Below, piece after piece: positions 27,829 to 39,686 of a DNA stretch of 64,000 nucleotides. The DNA is taken from the NCBI RefSeq assembly GCF_030466405.1, contig NZ_JAGGJF010000006.1, forward strand, positions 124,001-188,000. The letters run 5' to 3'. Position numbers and translations under genes: made by a program. This DNA is from Pseudidiomarina terrestris (GTDB lineage: Bacteria > Pseudomonadota > Gammaproteobacteria > Enterobacterales > Alteromonadaceae). The notes beneath the pieces are model-generated. The model was not told the DNA's origin. It made no database searches and saw nothing but the letters and a program-made list of their open reading frames with translations. Position 1 is the stretch's first letter; each line of letters starts with the position of its first letter.

Positions 27829-30681
27829 ATGGATAAAACGTATTCGCCCAATGCTATCGAGCAAGCGCTCTACCAAAAATGGGAGCAGGCAGGTTATTTC
27901 AAACCCTCCGGCCAGGGCAGTAGTTACTGCATTATGATCCCGCCCCCCAATGTGACGGGTAGTCTGCACATGGGCCACGCATTCCAGCACACCATTATGG
28001 ATACGCTGACGCGTTATAAGCGCATGGACGGTTTCAACACCCTCTGGCAGGTTGGCTCCGACCATGCCGGCATTGCCACGCAGATGGTAGTTGAACGGCA
28101 GTTAGCTGCGCAAGGCACCAGTCGTCAGGAGCTTGGCCGCGATGCCTTTATTGACAAGATCTGGGAATGGAAAGAGCAATCCGGTGGCACCATCACTCAG
28201 CAAATGCGTCGCCTTGGCGACTCGGTTGACTGGGACCGTGAGCGTTTCACCATGGACGAAGGTCTGTCCAACGCTGTCAAAGAGGTCTTCGTACGCCTGC
28301 ATAAGGAAAACCTGATTTACCGTGGCAAGCGCCTGGTGAACTGGGATCCTAAGTTGCAAACGGCCATCTCTGATCTGGAGGTGGAAAATAAAGAACAACA
28401 AGGCCACATCTGGCACTTGCGCTATCCACTGGCGGATGGCGCTAAAACAGCAGACGGCAAAGATCACCTGGTGGTGGCCACAACCCGTCCCGAAACTATG
28501 CTCGGCGACGTCTGTGTTGCTGTGCACCCAGACGATGAACGCTATCAGGCACTGGTAGGCAAGTTTATTGATTTACCGCTGGTGCAGCGCCGTATTCCTA
28601 TTATTGCCGACAGCTATGTGGATCAGGACTTCGGTACCGGTTGTGTGAAAATCACCCCCGCCCACGACTTCAATGACTATGACATTGGCAAGCGCAACAA
28701 GCTGGCGATGATTGCAGTACTCGATGACCACGCCCATGTGCGCGAGCGTGCAGGTTTATACACAGCAACCGGCGAGGCAATCGACACTATCGATGGCTTT
28801 GATGGCACTTTGCCAAGCGCCTACCAGGGCATGGAGCGCTTTGCTGCACGGAAACAGATTATTGCCGATTTTGATGCCGCAGGTCTGCTCGATAAAGTCG
28901 AGCAACATACCAACAAAGTTCCTTATGGCGATCGTGGCGGCGTGCCAATAGAACCGCACCTGACCGACCAATGGTATGTGCGCGTTGCGCCTATGGCGGA
29001 AGTCGCTACGCGCGCGGTTGAAGACGGCGAAATTCAATTCGTTCCTAAACAGTACGAGAATATGTACTTTGCCTGGATGCGCGATATTCAGGATTGGTGT
29101 ATTTCCCGTCAGCTTTGGTGGGGACACCGCATTCCAGCCTGGTATGACGAGCAAGGTAACGTGTACGTGGGTCGTGACGAAGCTGAAGTGCGTCAGGAGC
29201 ACAACCTGAGTGACGATGTGCGCTTACAACAGGATGAAGACGTGCTGGATACCTGGTTCTCTTCAGCGCTTTGGAGCTTCTCTACGCTCGGTTGGCCTGA
29301 ATCGACGGAAGACCTGAAGACCTTCCATCCTACGGATGTACTGGTGACCGGCTTTGACATCATTTTCTTCTGGGTGGCACGCATGATTATGATGACCATG
29401 CACTTCCTGAAAGATGAGCATGGCAAACCACAAGTGCCCTTTAAAACCGTTTACGTCACTGGCCTTATTCGCGATGAGGAAGGCCAGAAAATGTCAAAGT
29501 CAAAAGGTAATGTACTTGACCCTCTGGACATGATCGATGGTATTGAGCGCGAGAAGTTGGTCGCAAAGCGTACTGCAAATATGATGCAGCCGCAGCTTGA
29601 AGCAAAGATCAAAAAGCGTACGGAAAAACAATTTCCAGAAGGTATTAGCGCCCATGGCACCGATGCTCTGCGCTTCACTTTGGCAGCTTTGGCGTCAACA
29701 GGTCGGGATATCAACTGGGACATGAAACGCCTGGAAGGTTACCGTAACTTCTGCAACAAGTTATGGAACGCCAGCCGTTATGTGCTGATGAATACCGAAG
29801 AACATGATTGCGGTCTCAAAGGTGGCGAACTGACCTTGTCCCTTGCCGATCAGTGGATTATTGAGTGCTTCAATGACACGGTTAAGCAGTTCCGTAGCGC
29901 GCTCGACAATTACCGCTTTGACCAGGCTGCCGCCATTGCTTACGAATTTACCTGGAACCAGTTCTGTGACTGGTACCTGGAGTTAACCAAACCGGTGTTA
30001 TTCAATGGCAACGAAGCTGAACTGCGTGGCACCCGCAACACGCTGGTGACGGTACTCGAGCAATTGTTGCGCTTGTTACATCCACTATTGCCATTTATCA
30101 CCGAAGAGATTTGGCTTCGTGCAGCGCCACTGTCCGGTGAGCGAGGCGATACCATTATGTTGCAAGCCTACCCGCAAGTTCAGGCAGAGCGCTTTGCCAG
30201 TGCCCGCGATGACATGGAATGGCTCAAGCAAGTGATTGTCGCCATCCGCAATATTCGTGGCGAAATGAACCTGTCACCTAACACACCTTTGCCAGTGTTA
30301 ATCGCCAACGCGGATACGCAGGCGCGCGCACGCTTGAAGCATAATGCCAGCTTCCTGAGCGCGCTGGCGAAACTGGAGACAGTTGAGTTTATCGATTCTG
30401 CTGACGAGGCGCCAGCAAGCGCAACCGCATTGGTAGGCCGGATGGAACTGCATATTCCGATGGCTGGACTTATCGACACCGCGGCAGAGTTGGCGCGGCT
30501 GGATAAAGCCATCGAGAAAGCCGAGAAAGAAGTGGCTATGTTCTCGCGTAAACTCAGCAATGACAACTTTGTCAGTAAAGCCCCTGCTGAGGTCATTACG
30601 AAGGAACGTGAAAAGCTGCTAAACGCCGAAGAGACCTTGCAACAATTACGCTATCAACGAGAAAAAATCGCCGCCCTATAA
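27829..30681 (+). CDS. valS: Valyl-tRNA synthetase
   Basis: A class I synthetase that charges tRNA-Val and edits mischarged threonine. The 950 residues include the HIGH-type motif HMGH at 47-50, the CP1 editing domain (about 190-340), KMSKS at 554-558, an anticodon-binding helical domain and the C-terminal coiled coil (about 885-950) that clamps tRNA. It follows holC and is convergent with rraB; two GC-rich hairpins lie at its end. Confidence 0.98.
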   Translation: MDKTYSPNAIEQALYQKWEQAGYFKPSGQGSSYCIMIPPPNVTGSLHMGHAFQHTIMDTLTRYKRMDGFNTLWQVGSDHAGIATQMVVERQLAAQGTSRQELGRDAFIDKIWEWKEQSGGTITQQMRRLGDSVDWDRERFTMDEGLSNAVKEVFVRLHKENLIYRGKRLVNWDPKLQTAISDLEVENKEQQGHIWHLRYPLADGAKTADGKDHLVVATTRPETMLGDVCVAVHPDDERYQALVGKFIDLPLVQRRIPIIADSYVDQDFGTGCVKITPAHDFNDYDIGKRNKLAMIAVLDDHAHVRERAGLYTATGEAIDTIDGFDGTLPSAYQGMERFAARKQIIADFDAAGLLDKVEQHTNKVPYGDRGGVPIEPHLTDQWYVRVAPMAEVATRAVEDGEIQFVPKQYENMYFAWMRDIQDWCISRQLWWGHRIPAWYDEQGNVYVGRDEAEVRQEHNLSDDVRLQQDEDVLDTWFSSALWSFSTLGWPESTEDLKTFHPTDVLVTGFDIIFFWVARMIMMTMHFLKDEHGKPQVPFKTVYVTGLIRDEEGQKMSKSKGNVLDPLDMIDGIEREKLVAKRTANMMQPQLEAKIKKRTEKQFPEGISAHGTDALRFTLAALASTGRDINWDMKRLEGYRNFCNKLWNASRYVLMNTEEHDCGLKGGELTLSLADQWIIECFNDTVKQFRSALDNYRFDQAAAIAYEFTWNQFCDWYLELTKPVLFNGNEAELRGTRNTLVTVLEQLLRLLHPLLPFITEEIWLRAAPLSGERGDTIMLQAYPQVQAERFASARDDMEWLKQVIVAIRNIRGEMNLSPNTPLPVLIANADTQARARLKHNASFLSALAKLETVEFIDSADEAPASATALVGRMELHIPMAGLIDTAAELARLDKAIEKAEKEVAMFSRKLSNDNFVSKAPAEVITKEREKLLNAEETLQQLRYQREKIAAL

Positions 30682-30713
30682 GGCGGCGTGGGGCTGGCGG
30701 CTGACGCCGCCAG
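30669..30713 (+). terminator. Two GC-rich hairpins between valS and rraB
   Basis: CGCCGCC pairs with GGCGGCG (30669-30688, overlapping the valS stop), and CTGGCGGC pairs with GCCGCCAG around TGAC (30694-30713). The second ends 5 bp before the rraB stop. Neither has a T-run on either strand, so they may slow polymerase or protect 3' ends of both convergent messages; termination is not certain. Confidence 0.4.
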
Positions 30714-30718
30714 CGCTA

Positions 30719-31078
30719 TTACTCTTCTTCGTCATCGCCAAAGTAGGTGCCCCAGCCGTCATACTCGACCCCTGTTTGAGCAGCCAGTTCAGCCACTTCG
30801 ATGGCCTGAGCTTCAATTTTTTCCTGTTGCAGCGGTAGCTCGCTGACCGCCGCAAACGCGTACCAGCGGCTGCCATCATCCAGCTCAAACTCATCGGCAT
30901 CGTCAACGTGATAGCCGACCTTAACCAATTCCACAGCAGCCTTTTCCAGCTTGGTGAAATCCGGGCTCGCCAGATGATGCTCAATGGTATAGATCTCATC
31001 TTCTGGTGCACCATCGGCTAATAAGGCTGCTATTGTTTCGCCGGTTTGTTCGCGGATAGCCTGTTTATCTACGCTCAT
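30719..31078 (-). CDS. rraB: Ribonuclease E regulator RraB
   Basis: A small acidic protein that in E. coli binds the RNase E C-terminal region and alters degradosome activity. The 119 residues show YTIEHHLASPDFTKLEKAAV and the highly conserved VEYDGWGTYF near the end, with an acidic tail FGDDEEE that is shorter than in E. coli. It is downstream of plsC on the same strand (11-bp gap) and convergent with valS. Confidence 0.93.
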   Translation of the reverse strand: MSVDKQAIREQTGETIAALLADGAPEDEIYTIEHHLASPDFTKLEKAAVELVKVGYHVDDADEFELDDGSRWYAFAAVSELPLQQEKIEAQAIEVAELAAQTGVEYDGWGTYFGDDEEE

Positions 31079-31089
31079 AAGAATTCCTC

Positions 31090-31818
31090 TTAGCGGTTCG
31101 CTTGTTCGGCAAGCTCATGATCGAGCGCACTGATTTTTAATTGCATTTGCTGATGACAATGAGCGACCAGCGCCCGAACATTATCGGCTGAGTAGTCGCT
31201 AACCTTGATAGGAGGCAACATTTCAATCAACACCTTACCGTTGTTCCAACGATTCAGTTTAATCCGGCCATGCAGGTTTGAGACGCAAATAGGCACGATC
31301 GGCACGTTGGCCTGCAGTGCGGTGCGAAACGCACCGGTCTTGAAGGGCAGTAAACCGCGGCCATAGCTGCGTGTACCTTCTGGAAAGAGCAGCACAGAGA
31401 TCTGCCGTTCTGTTATCGCCTGCGCGGCCTGATCGATGGTGCCACGGGCACGGCCCGTATTTTTGCGATCAATCAAAATATTTCCGGCCAGCCAATATAA
31501 CTGTCCAAAAAAAGGTATCCACTTGAGGCTCTTTTTGCCGATACTCACTGACCGCGGTGGCATCGCGCGACTCAGGGTGAAGATATCATAGGTATTCTGA
31601 TGGTTGGCAATGTACACATAAGGCCCGCCTTCAGTCAGCCCATCAGGAACACGTATCTCCAGCTTCACTCCTAGCAACCGATGCATACTGCCATATAAAT
31701 GAGCGAAGATAGGAGTATTGTTGGGGTGAAACGGCCGGGCCAGACAAAACAGCAGGCCAAACACCCCAGACAGGACTACAAAAAAGCCAAGTAAAATAAG
31801 TCGTACAACAGCGAGCAT
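31090..31818 (-). CDS. plsC: 1-acyl-sn-glycerol-3-phosphate acyltransferase
   Basis: A membrane-bound enzyme that acylates lysophosphatidic acid to phosphatidic acid in phospholipid synthesis. The 242 residues include an N-terminal membrane helix, the catalytic HX4D motif NHQNTYD (H73, D78) and the substrate motif FPEGTR (145-150). A -10-like TATACT (31845-31850) lies in the 59-bp gap after parC, so it may have its own promoter as well as read-through. The parC-plsC order matches E. coli. Confidence 0.94.
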   Translation of the reverse strand: MLAVVRLILLGFFVVLSGVFGLLFCLARPFHPNNTPIFAHLYGSMHRLLGVKLEIRVPDGLTEGGPYVYIANHQNTYDIFTLSRAMPPRSVSIGKKSLKWIPFFGQLYWLAGNILIDRKNTGRARGTIDQAAQAITERQISVLLFPEGTRSYGRGLLPFKTGAFRTALQANVPIVPICVSNLHGRIKLNRWNNGKVLIEMLPPIKVSDYSADNVRALVAHCHQQMQLKISALDHELAEQANR

Positions 31819-31877
31819 GCCATCTCCTCTTTTTGCTGCCCGCTAGTATACCTGTTTCAGCGAAAAAAAACGTCCCA

Positions 31878-34118
31878 TCAGCCCTGACTATCGACAGTTA
31901 TCGCATCGACGCGTTGCAAACCGCGGGGCAGCTTATTGCCCCGACGGCCGCGCTCACCGCGATAATGTTCAAGATCAGCAGGCTTCAGTGTCAGTTTTCG
32001 CTTGCCGGCCAGCAGAGTGATTGCCGCATCTTGTGGCACCACATTGGTAGCAACTACATACTCTTCCCGCGATTGTGCCCGCAACGTCGGAATACTGATC
32101 ATCTTATTGCCCTTCCCTTTTGACAGTTCAGGTAGCTCAGATACCGGGAAGATCAGCATGCGTCCTTCGTTAGAGACGACCACCACCTGATTAGTTTCGA
32201 CCTCACTGACAGGGTTTGGCGGGAGTATTTTCGCCCCTGCAGGAAGGTTCAGAACAGCCTTACCGTTCTTATTGCGGCTCACCAGATCTGCAAACTTGCA
32301 AACAAAACCATAACCGGCATCAGAAGCCAACAGATAACGCTGTTCATCCTTGGCCATCAGCACCTGTTCTACAATTTCGCCGGCCACCATGCTGAAGCGT
32401 CCGGTTAAGGGCTCACCCTGAGTTCTCGCAGAAGGCAATAAATGTGCTTCACAGGAGAAGCTACGTCCAGAGCTGTCAAGGAAGACAACTTGCTGATTGC
32501 TCTTACCCTGAGCTCGCGCCAGGAAGCTATCTCCCGACTTGTACGCCAAGCTGCTACCATCGACGTCATGGCCTTTGGCCGCACGTACCCAGCCTTTCTT
32601 AGACAGCACCACGGTCACGGCTTCGGCCGGCGTCAGGTCACGTTCACTCAGTGCTTTGGCTTCTTGGCGTTCCACTAATGGCGAACGGCGGTCGTCACCA
32701 TACTTTTCAGCGTCTGCCAATATTTCCTTGCGGATAAGGGTTTTTAAACGACGGTCAGAACTGAGCAGCAATTCAAGTTGCTTACGTTCTTTCTCAAGTT
32801 CATCCTGCTCACCCTTCAGCTTCATTTCCTCAAGCTTGGCTAAATGACGGAGTTTCAACTCAAGGATAGCTTCAGCCTGTGTTTCAGTGAGCTTAAAGCG
32901 CTTGATCAGTTCCGCTTTCGGTTCGTCTTCGTAGCGGATAATGGCAATGACTTCATCCAGGTTAAGGTAGGCGACCAACAAGCCTTCAAGGATATGCAGG
33001 CGCGCCATCACCTTGTCCAGACGATGCTGCAAGCGGCGGGTTACTGTGGTTTGCCGGAACGTCAGCCATTCCTTTAGCACCGTCAGTATCGGCTTAACCT
33101 GCGGACGTCCGTCTAAGCCCAACATATTAAGATTGACCCGATATTGCTTTTCCAGATCCGTCGTCGCAAACAGATGTTGCATCATCTGCTCAACATCAAC
33201 GCGGTTGGAACGCGGCACAATCACCAGACGCGTCGGGTTTTCGTGATCCGACTCATCGCGCAGATCGGAAACCATCGGCAACTTCTTCGCCTGCATCTGT
33301 CCGGCGATTTGCTCCAAAACTTTAGAGCCTGACGCCTGATGCGGGAGCGCGTGGATAACTACTTCGCCATCTTCAAGTTGGTATTTAGCGCGCATTCTGA
33401 TGCTGCCACGTCCAGACTCATAGAGTTTTACAATCTCGTCCGCTGGGGTGATGATCTCCGCGTCGGTGGGATAATCAGGACCACGTAAATGTTCCATGAC
33501 CTCAGCTAAATCTGCCGATGGTTTTTCTAACAGCAAAGCGCAGGCATGGGCAACTTCACGGGCATTGTGCGGCGGGATATCTGTTGCCATACCGACGGCA
33601 ATACCGGTGACACCATTGAGCAGAATATGCGGTAACCGTGCCGGCAACATCCGTGGCTCTTTCATGGTGCCATCAAAGTTTGGCGTCCAGTCAACGGTGC
33701 CTTGCCCTAACTCACTTAGTAGCAGCTCGCTAAAGCGTGAAAGTTTCGCTTCTGTGTAACGCATCGCTGCGAAAGATTTTGGATCATCCTGCGAGCCCCA
33801 GTTGCCCTGCCCATCTACCAGTGGATAACGATAGGAGAAGGGTTGCGCCATAAGGACCATAGCTTCGTAACAGGCACTGTCGCCATGCGGATGAAACTTA
33901 CCGAGAACATCACCGACGGTGCGCGCGGATTTCTTATATTTGGCCAGCGCCGACAAGCCAAGTTCTGACATGGCATAAACGATGCGTCGCTGTACCGGTT
34001 TGAGGCCATCGCCAATATGCGGCAAGGCGCGATCCATGATGACGTACATGGAGTAATTCAAATAAGCGTCTTCGGTAAATCGGCGCAACGGAATTTGTTC
34101 TACTGTGTCCATCGACAT
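31878..34118 (-). CDS. parC: DNA topoisomerase IV subunit A
   Basis: The DNA-cleaving subunit of topoisomerase IV, which separates daughter chromosomes. The 746 residues carry the active-site tyrosine at about 121 ([10 protein letters not shown]) and a C-terminal beta-pinwheel domain. In the quinolone region [13 protein letters not shown] the serine (81) and glutamate (85) matching E. coli S80 and E84 are unchanged, so no classic resistance change is present. It lies 14 bp after parE, suggesting a parE-parC operon. Confidence 0.97.
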   Translation of the reverse strand: MSMDTVEQIPLRRFTEDAYLNYSMYVIMDRALPHIGDGLKPVQRRIVYAMSELGLSALAKYKKSARTVGDVLGKFHPHGDSACYEAMVLMAQPFSYRYPLVDGQGNWGSQDDPKSFAAMRYTEAKLSRFSELLLSELGQGTVDWTPNFDGTMKEPRMLPARLPHILLNGVTGIAVGMATDIPPHNAREVAHACALLLEKPSADLAEVMEHLRGPDYPTDAEIITPADEIVKLYESGRGSIRMRAKYQLEDGEVVIHALPHQASGSKVLEQIAGQMQAKKLPMVSDLRDESDHENPTRLVIVPRSNRVDVEQMMQHLFATTDLEKQYRVNLNMLGLDGRPQVKPILTVLKEWLTFRQTTVTRRLQHRLDKVMARLHILEGLLVAYLNLDEVIAIIRYEDEPKAELIKRFKLTETQAEAILELKLRHLAKLEEMKLKGEQDELEKERKQLELLLSSDRRLKTLIRKEILADAEKYGDDRRSPLVERQEAKALSERDLTPAEAVTVVLSKKGWVRAAKGHDVDGSSLAYKSGDSFLARAQGKSNQQVVFLDSSGRSFSCEAHLLPSARTQGEPLTGRFSMVAGEIVEQVLMAKDEQRYLLASDAGYGFVCKFADLVSRNKNGKAVLNLPAGAKILPPNPVSEVETNQVVVVSNEGRMLIFPVSELPELSKGKGNKMISIPTLRAQSREEYVVATNVVPQDAAITLLAGKRKLTLKPADLEHYRGERGRRGNKLPRGLQRVDAITVDSQG

Positions 34119-34132
34119 TCTTTTTGTTCTCC

Positions 34133-36067
<1,935 letters not shown>

Positions 36068-36101
36068 TCATATACTGTTACAGGATGAGCGGAAACTCAA
36101 G

Positions 36102-36542
36102 CTAGTATTCGGTCGCCAGCCCCTGTTCACGAATAAGTTCCAGCCATTCCTGCAAAAATCGGTTTACCTGGAATTTTTCGTTGCTCTGGTGCATGGCGCG
36201 ATTGGGTTGTTCATAGACGGCCTGCAGGCGCGTAACATTTTGGCTGCGGGTGACTTCAGCCAGCTGCGCATCATGATAGAGCCGAACTTCAAGCTCCGTT
36301 TCAATCAGACCCGGTAGCTTGGCCTGCAAGGCATGCTGCTTGATACGAACATCGGTGGTATAAGGCGCACGCTGAGTAACGGCCACCCGAAAATGCAGGT
36401 GAGACCCCACCTTGATGAGCTGCTCGCGGCCCTGCTTGATGTGTGCCACCAGTTTCATCAAGGTGGCGTAATTGACTGCAGCAAGCCGTTGCAATGCAGC
36501 CAGATCAAACTGGTAACGCTTTCGTTTGACGTCGCTAATCAT
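36102..36542 (-). CDS. yqiB: DUF1249 family protein (YqiB-like)
   Basis: A 146-residue cytosolic protein of unknown function. The segments ELEVRLYHDAQLAEV, the central QNVTRLQAVYEQPN and HQSNEKFQVNRFLQEWL follow E. coli YqiB, and the location between nudF and parE is the same (E. coli cpdA and yqiA are missing here). It lies 9 bp after nudF. No catalytic motif is recognised. Confidence 0.85.
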   Translation of the reverse strand: MISDVKRKRYQFDLAALQRLAAVNYATLMKLVAHIKQGREQLIKVGSHLHFRVAVTQRAPYTTDVRIKQHALQAKLPGLIETELEVRLYHDAQLAEVTRSQNVTRLQAVYEQPNRAMHQSNEKFQVNRFLQEWLELIREQGLATEY

Positions 36543-36551
36543 AGTTTCTGT

Positions 36552-37157
36552 TTAATTATCCCGCACATATTGCAAGTGAAGTTGTAACCATTGTAGCCCA
36601 ATCACACTGGCGGCATTGTTAATTTTTCCCTGTTCCAGCAGTTGCACGACTTCGGTACGTGGCAAAACGTGCACCCGGATATCTTCATTCTCACTGGCTA
36701 CGCCGCCTTGTTTCGAAGCTTGACTGCTATCGACCCGGGCCACATAGACGGAGATCTTCTCGGTGCAGCCCCCGGGTGTTGATAAATAAGTCAGAGCATA
36801 ATCCAGTTGTTCCGTTTGCAAGCCGGCCTCTTCTTCGAGTTCACGGTGCGCGACTTGTTCAGGGTTCTCATCCGGATCATCGATCATGCCCGCGACAAAC
36901 TCGAGCAACCAGGGTGAGTCTTCCTGCTCCAACGCGCCAATTCGAAACTGCTCGAGTAACACCAACGTGTCGCGCTCGGCATCGTAGGGCAACACCACCA
37001 CTGCGTGGCCTCGATCCATAATTTCCCGATCGAAGACCTTAGACCAGCCCCCGCTGAAAAGCTTATGTCGGATGCGGTAATTAAAGAGGCTCAGAAACCC
37101 CTCGCGAATCGACTTTTTCTCGATAACTTCATAATCATCGTGATTAAATTTTTGCAC
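36552..37157 (-). CDS. nudF: ADP-ribose pyrophosphatase NudF
   Basis: A Nudix hydrolase that cleaves ADP-ribose to AMP and ribose-5-phosphate. The Nudix box reads GMIDDPDENPEQVAHRELEE followed by EAGL; there is one more residue than usual between the first Gly and Glu. The chosen start is a GTG (37157) preceded by AAAGG, giving 201 residues aligned with E. coli NudF from VQKFNHDDYEVIEKKSIREG. Longer ATG starts (37331 or 37247) would add unrelated residues and run through the tolC promoter region. It is divergent from tolC, as in E. coli. Confidence 0.9.
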   Translation of the reverse strand: MQKFNHDDYEVIEKKSIREGFLSLFNYRIRHKLFSGGWSKVFDREIMDRGHAVVVLPYDAERDTLVLLEQFRIGALEQEDSPWLLEFVAGMIDDPDENPEQVAHRELEEEAGLQTEQLDYALTYLSTPGGCTEKISVYVARVDSSQASKQGGVASENEDIRVHVLPRTEVVQLLEQGKINNAASVIGLQWLQLHLQYVRDN

Positions 37158-37408
37158 AGTAAACCTTTTACCTTGGGAGTACGTCTGTAATGGATTGAAT
37201 TGATTCAACTGGTGACTACGAGAAAGTGTATCTTTTGGTGCACACATCTCATAATTAGTTACATTTAAGCACGTCCTGTTGCAACTGAAAGCATGAAACC
37301 GACGAACTATCGGGTGTATGCTAGTAATCATTCAAATGTGTATGTAAAATACCGAACAATTAGCAACGGTCATCTGAGCCAGATAAACCTATCAGGACAA
37401 CTGAACTC

Positions 37409-38767
37409 ATGAATAAAAAGATTCTTTCAGCTCTAATCGGACTTACTTTTGCCACGGGAAGTTCAGCCACTTATGCTGACGACCTCGCACAAATTTTTCA
37501 ACTCGCTTTACAAAACGACCCAACCCTAAAGCAAGCTCAGGCGCAGCGTGACGCCGCGCGTCAAGGCGTTGATATTGCTCAGGCGGACTGGTGGCCACAG
37601 GTTGGCTTTGAAGCCGGTTACTCGCGCAGTACCCGTGAAACCCAGGACTTCGATAGCTCTGGTAATATTTTCATGTATGACATTACCTCCTCTGGCTGGA
37701 GCGCTGGCGTCAACCTAAGTCAAACACTCTTCAGTAAGAGCGTTTGGGAACAAACCGCGATTGCCGAAAAACAAGCCTATCAAGCTGAAGTCAGTTACCT
37801 CAGCGAACGCCAGCAACTCATGATCCGCGTGGTCAACGCTTACTTTACTGTGCTTGAGCGGAAAGACGACCTGGAGTTTGCCCAAGCAGAGAAACGTGCC
37901 ATTGAGCGTCAGTTGGAACAAACCAAACAACGTTTTTCTGTGGGGTTGACCGCCATCACCGACGTACATGAAGCCCAAGCTCAGTTTGATAACGCTGTAG
38001 CGCGGGAAATTCAGGCACAAAACGCGGTCGAGATCGCTCAGGAAGGTCTTCGTGAGATCACCGGCCGTTACCATCAGGACATCGCTGAACTCGACACAGA
38101 AAACTTCTCTCCGAGTGCACCTAATCCAGAAAACGCCGACAACTGGGTCACGACTGCTGAAGATAAAAACCTGCAGCTGCTGGTGCAGCGCGTAGCTGTT
38201 GAGATCTCAGATCAACGTATCGATTTAGCGCTCGCCGGTCACTACCCCCGAGTCTCCTTGTCAGGCAGCTTTTCAACGCAAGACAGTGAGAGTGAAGTTT
38301 TAGGCCGTACCTCAAACCCGCCGCGCATGGACAGTTCATCAATTGGCGTTAGCCTGAATGTGCCCCTGTTCAGTGGTTTCCGTACTTCCTCGCAGGCCGA
38401 CCAGGCTCGGGCGAACTATGTGGCCAGCAGCCAACAGCTTGAATTTACTCGTCGTAATGTTGAACGTGAAGTGCGCAGCTCTTACTACGATGTGGTCGCA
38501 GCTATCGCCACCATTCGTGCACTGGAACAAGCTGTTATCTCTGCTGAAAGCGCGCTGAAAGCAACTCAGACCGGCTTCGAAGTAGGCACGCGCACCATTG
38601 TTGACGTGCTCGACAGTACCCGTAATCTGTTTAATGCTCGTCGCAACTTGTCGACTGCGCGTTATAATTACATCCGGCAATCACTGACACTACAACAGGC
38701 TTCAGGTAAGATCAGTGAACAAGATCTGATGGCAATTAACGCAAGTCTCATTAATGAAAATAATTGA
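37409..38767 (+). CDS. tolC: Outer-membrane efflux channel TolC
   Basis: The outer-membrane and periplasmic tunnel used by RND pumps and type I secretion. The 452 residues have a signal peptide ending near residue 23 (SSATYAD) and two repeated halves of the OEP family, each with long coiled coils (for example LQLLVQRVAVEISDQRIDLA in the second). Its 3' end overlaps the lpxL start by 14 bp. The divergent gap to nudF (251 bp) holds its promoter, but no clear hexamers or marbox were identified. Confidence 0.94.
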   Translation: MNKKILSALIGLTFATGSSATYADDLAQIFQLALQNDPTLKQAQAQRDAARQGVDIAQADWWPQVGFEAGYSRSTRETQDFDSSGNIFMYDITSSGWSAGVNLSQTLFSKSVWEQTAIAEKQAYQAEVSYLSERQQLMIRVVNAYFTVLERKDDLEFAQAEKRAIERQLEQTKQRFSVGLTAITDVHEAQAQFDNAVAREIQAQNAVEIAQEGLREITGRYHQDIAELDTENFSPSAPNPENADNWVTTAEDKNLQLLVQRVAVEISDQRIDLALAGHYPRVSLSGSFSTQDSESEVLGRTSNPPRMDSSSIGVSLNVPLFSGFRTSSQADQARANYVASSQQLEFTRRNVEREVRSSYYDVVAAIATIRALEQAVISAESALKATQTGFEVGTRTIVDVLDSTRNLFNARRNLSTARYNYIRQSLTLQQASGKISEQDLMAINASLINENN

Positions 38768-39686
38768 AAAACCTAAATTTGAAGCACGGTTTTTACTTCC
38801 TAAGTATTGGCTGACCTGGTTAGGGGTCGGCCTTCTTTATTTTATTTCCTGGCTTCCTTACAAGTGGCAACTCGCCATGGGCCGTGGTCTGGGCCGGCTT
38901 TTCTATCGATTTGTTCCAAAACGTGCAGCCGTTGCCCGGCGCAACCTTGAGCTGTGCTTTCCTGATAAGTCAGCAGATGAAATAGAGCAGCTGGTGCGTA
39001 CCAATATGGAAAATACCGGCATTGCTTTTTTTGAAACGGGCATGGCCTGGTGGTGGCCGGATTGGCGCATTCGTCGCAAGCTCCATGTCCATGGTGTCGA
39101 GCATCTTCACGCCCCCCTTCGCGAAGGCAAAGGCGTACTCTTGCTACTGTTCCACTTTTTAAGCCTGGAAGTGCATGCCCGATTGCATGGCTTTATTCAG
39201 CCGGCGGTAGGTCTTTACCGGCCGCACAACAATGCTTTGATGGAGTTTTTGCAAACCCGGGGCCGCGGCCGCTCGAATAAATACATGATCCCCCGCACTG
39301 ACGTTCGTAGTATGAAACAGGCGATTGACCAGGGTGAGATCGCGGGCTACTTGCCAGACCAGGATTATGGTCGCAGACGTACGGTTTTCGCTCCTTTCTT
39401 TGCGGTTGAGAAGACCAGTACCACCACCGGCACTTTATTATTTGCCGCCAGTAAAAAGTGTGCTGTGCTCAGCACCACGTGCTTTCGCCGCGCGGATGGC
39501 AGCGGCTATGATGTGACCTTTTACCCGGAGTTTGCCAACTTCCCTACGGACGACCCTGTGGCGGACGTGACGCGCGTCAACAAAATGGTCGAGTTTGCGG
39601 TATCTCAGTGTCCGGAACAGTACCTCTGGGTTCACCGCCGCTTTAAAACCCGACCCAACGAAGACGATCCTAGTCTTTATCAATAA
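38754..39686 (+). CDS. lpxL: Lipid A biosynthesis acyltransferase (LpxL family)
   Basis: An inner-membrane enzyme that adds a secondary acyl chain, usually laurate, to Kdo2-lipid IVA. The 310 residues have one N-terminal helix (LGVGLLYFISWLPYKWQLAM) and the catalytic HX4E motif at H134 to E139 (FHFLSLE). LpxL rather than LpxM or LpxP is the likely type, but the choice cannot be settled here. It starts inside the end of tolC (14-bp overlap), so the two are probably co-translated. Its 3' end overlaps convergent glnE by 17 bp. Confidence 0.9.
   Translation: MKIIEKPKFEARFLLPKYWLTWLGVGLLYFISWLPYKWQLAMGRGLGRLFYRFVPKRAAVARRNLELCFPDKSADEIEQLVRTNMENTGIAFFETGMAWWWPDWRIRRKLHVHGVEHLHAPLREGKGVLLLLFHFLSLEVHARLHGFIQPAVGLYRPHNNALMEFLQTRGRGRSNKYMIPRTDVRSMKQAIDQGEIAGYLPDQDYGRRRTVFAPFFAVEKTSTTTGTLLFAASKKCAVLSTTCFRRADGSGYDVTFYPEFANFPTDDPVADVTRVNKMVEFAVSQCPEQYLWVHRRFKTRPNEDDPSLYQ

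Noticed and set aside
28102-28527. 141-residue minus-strand open frame inside valS
   Set aside because: Fully antisense to a highly conserved part of valyl-tRNA synthetase; it is a by-product of codon bias.
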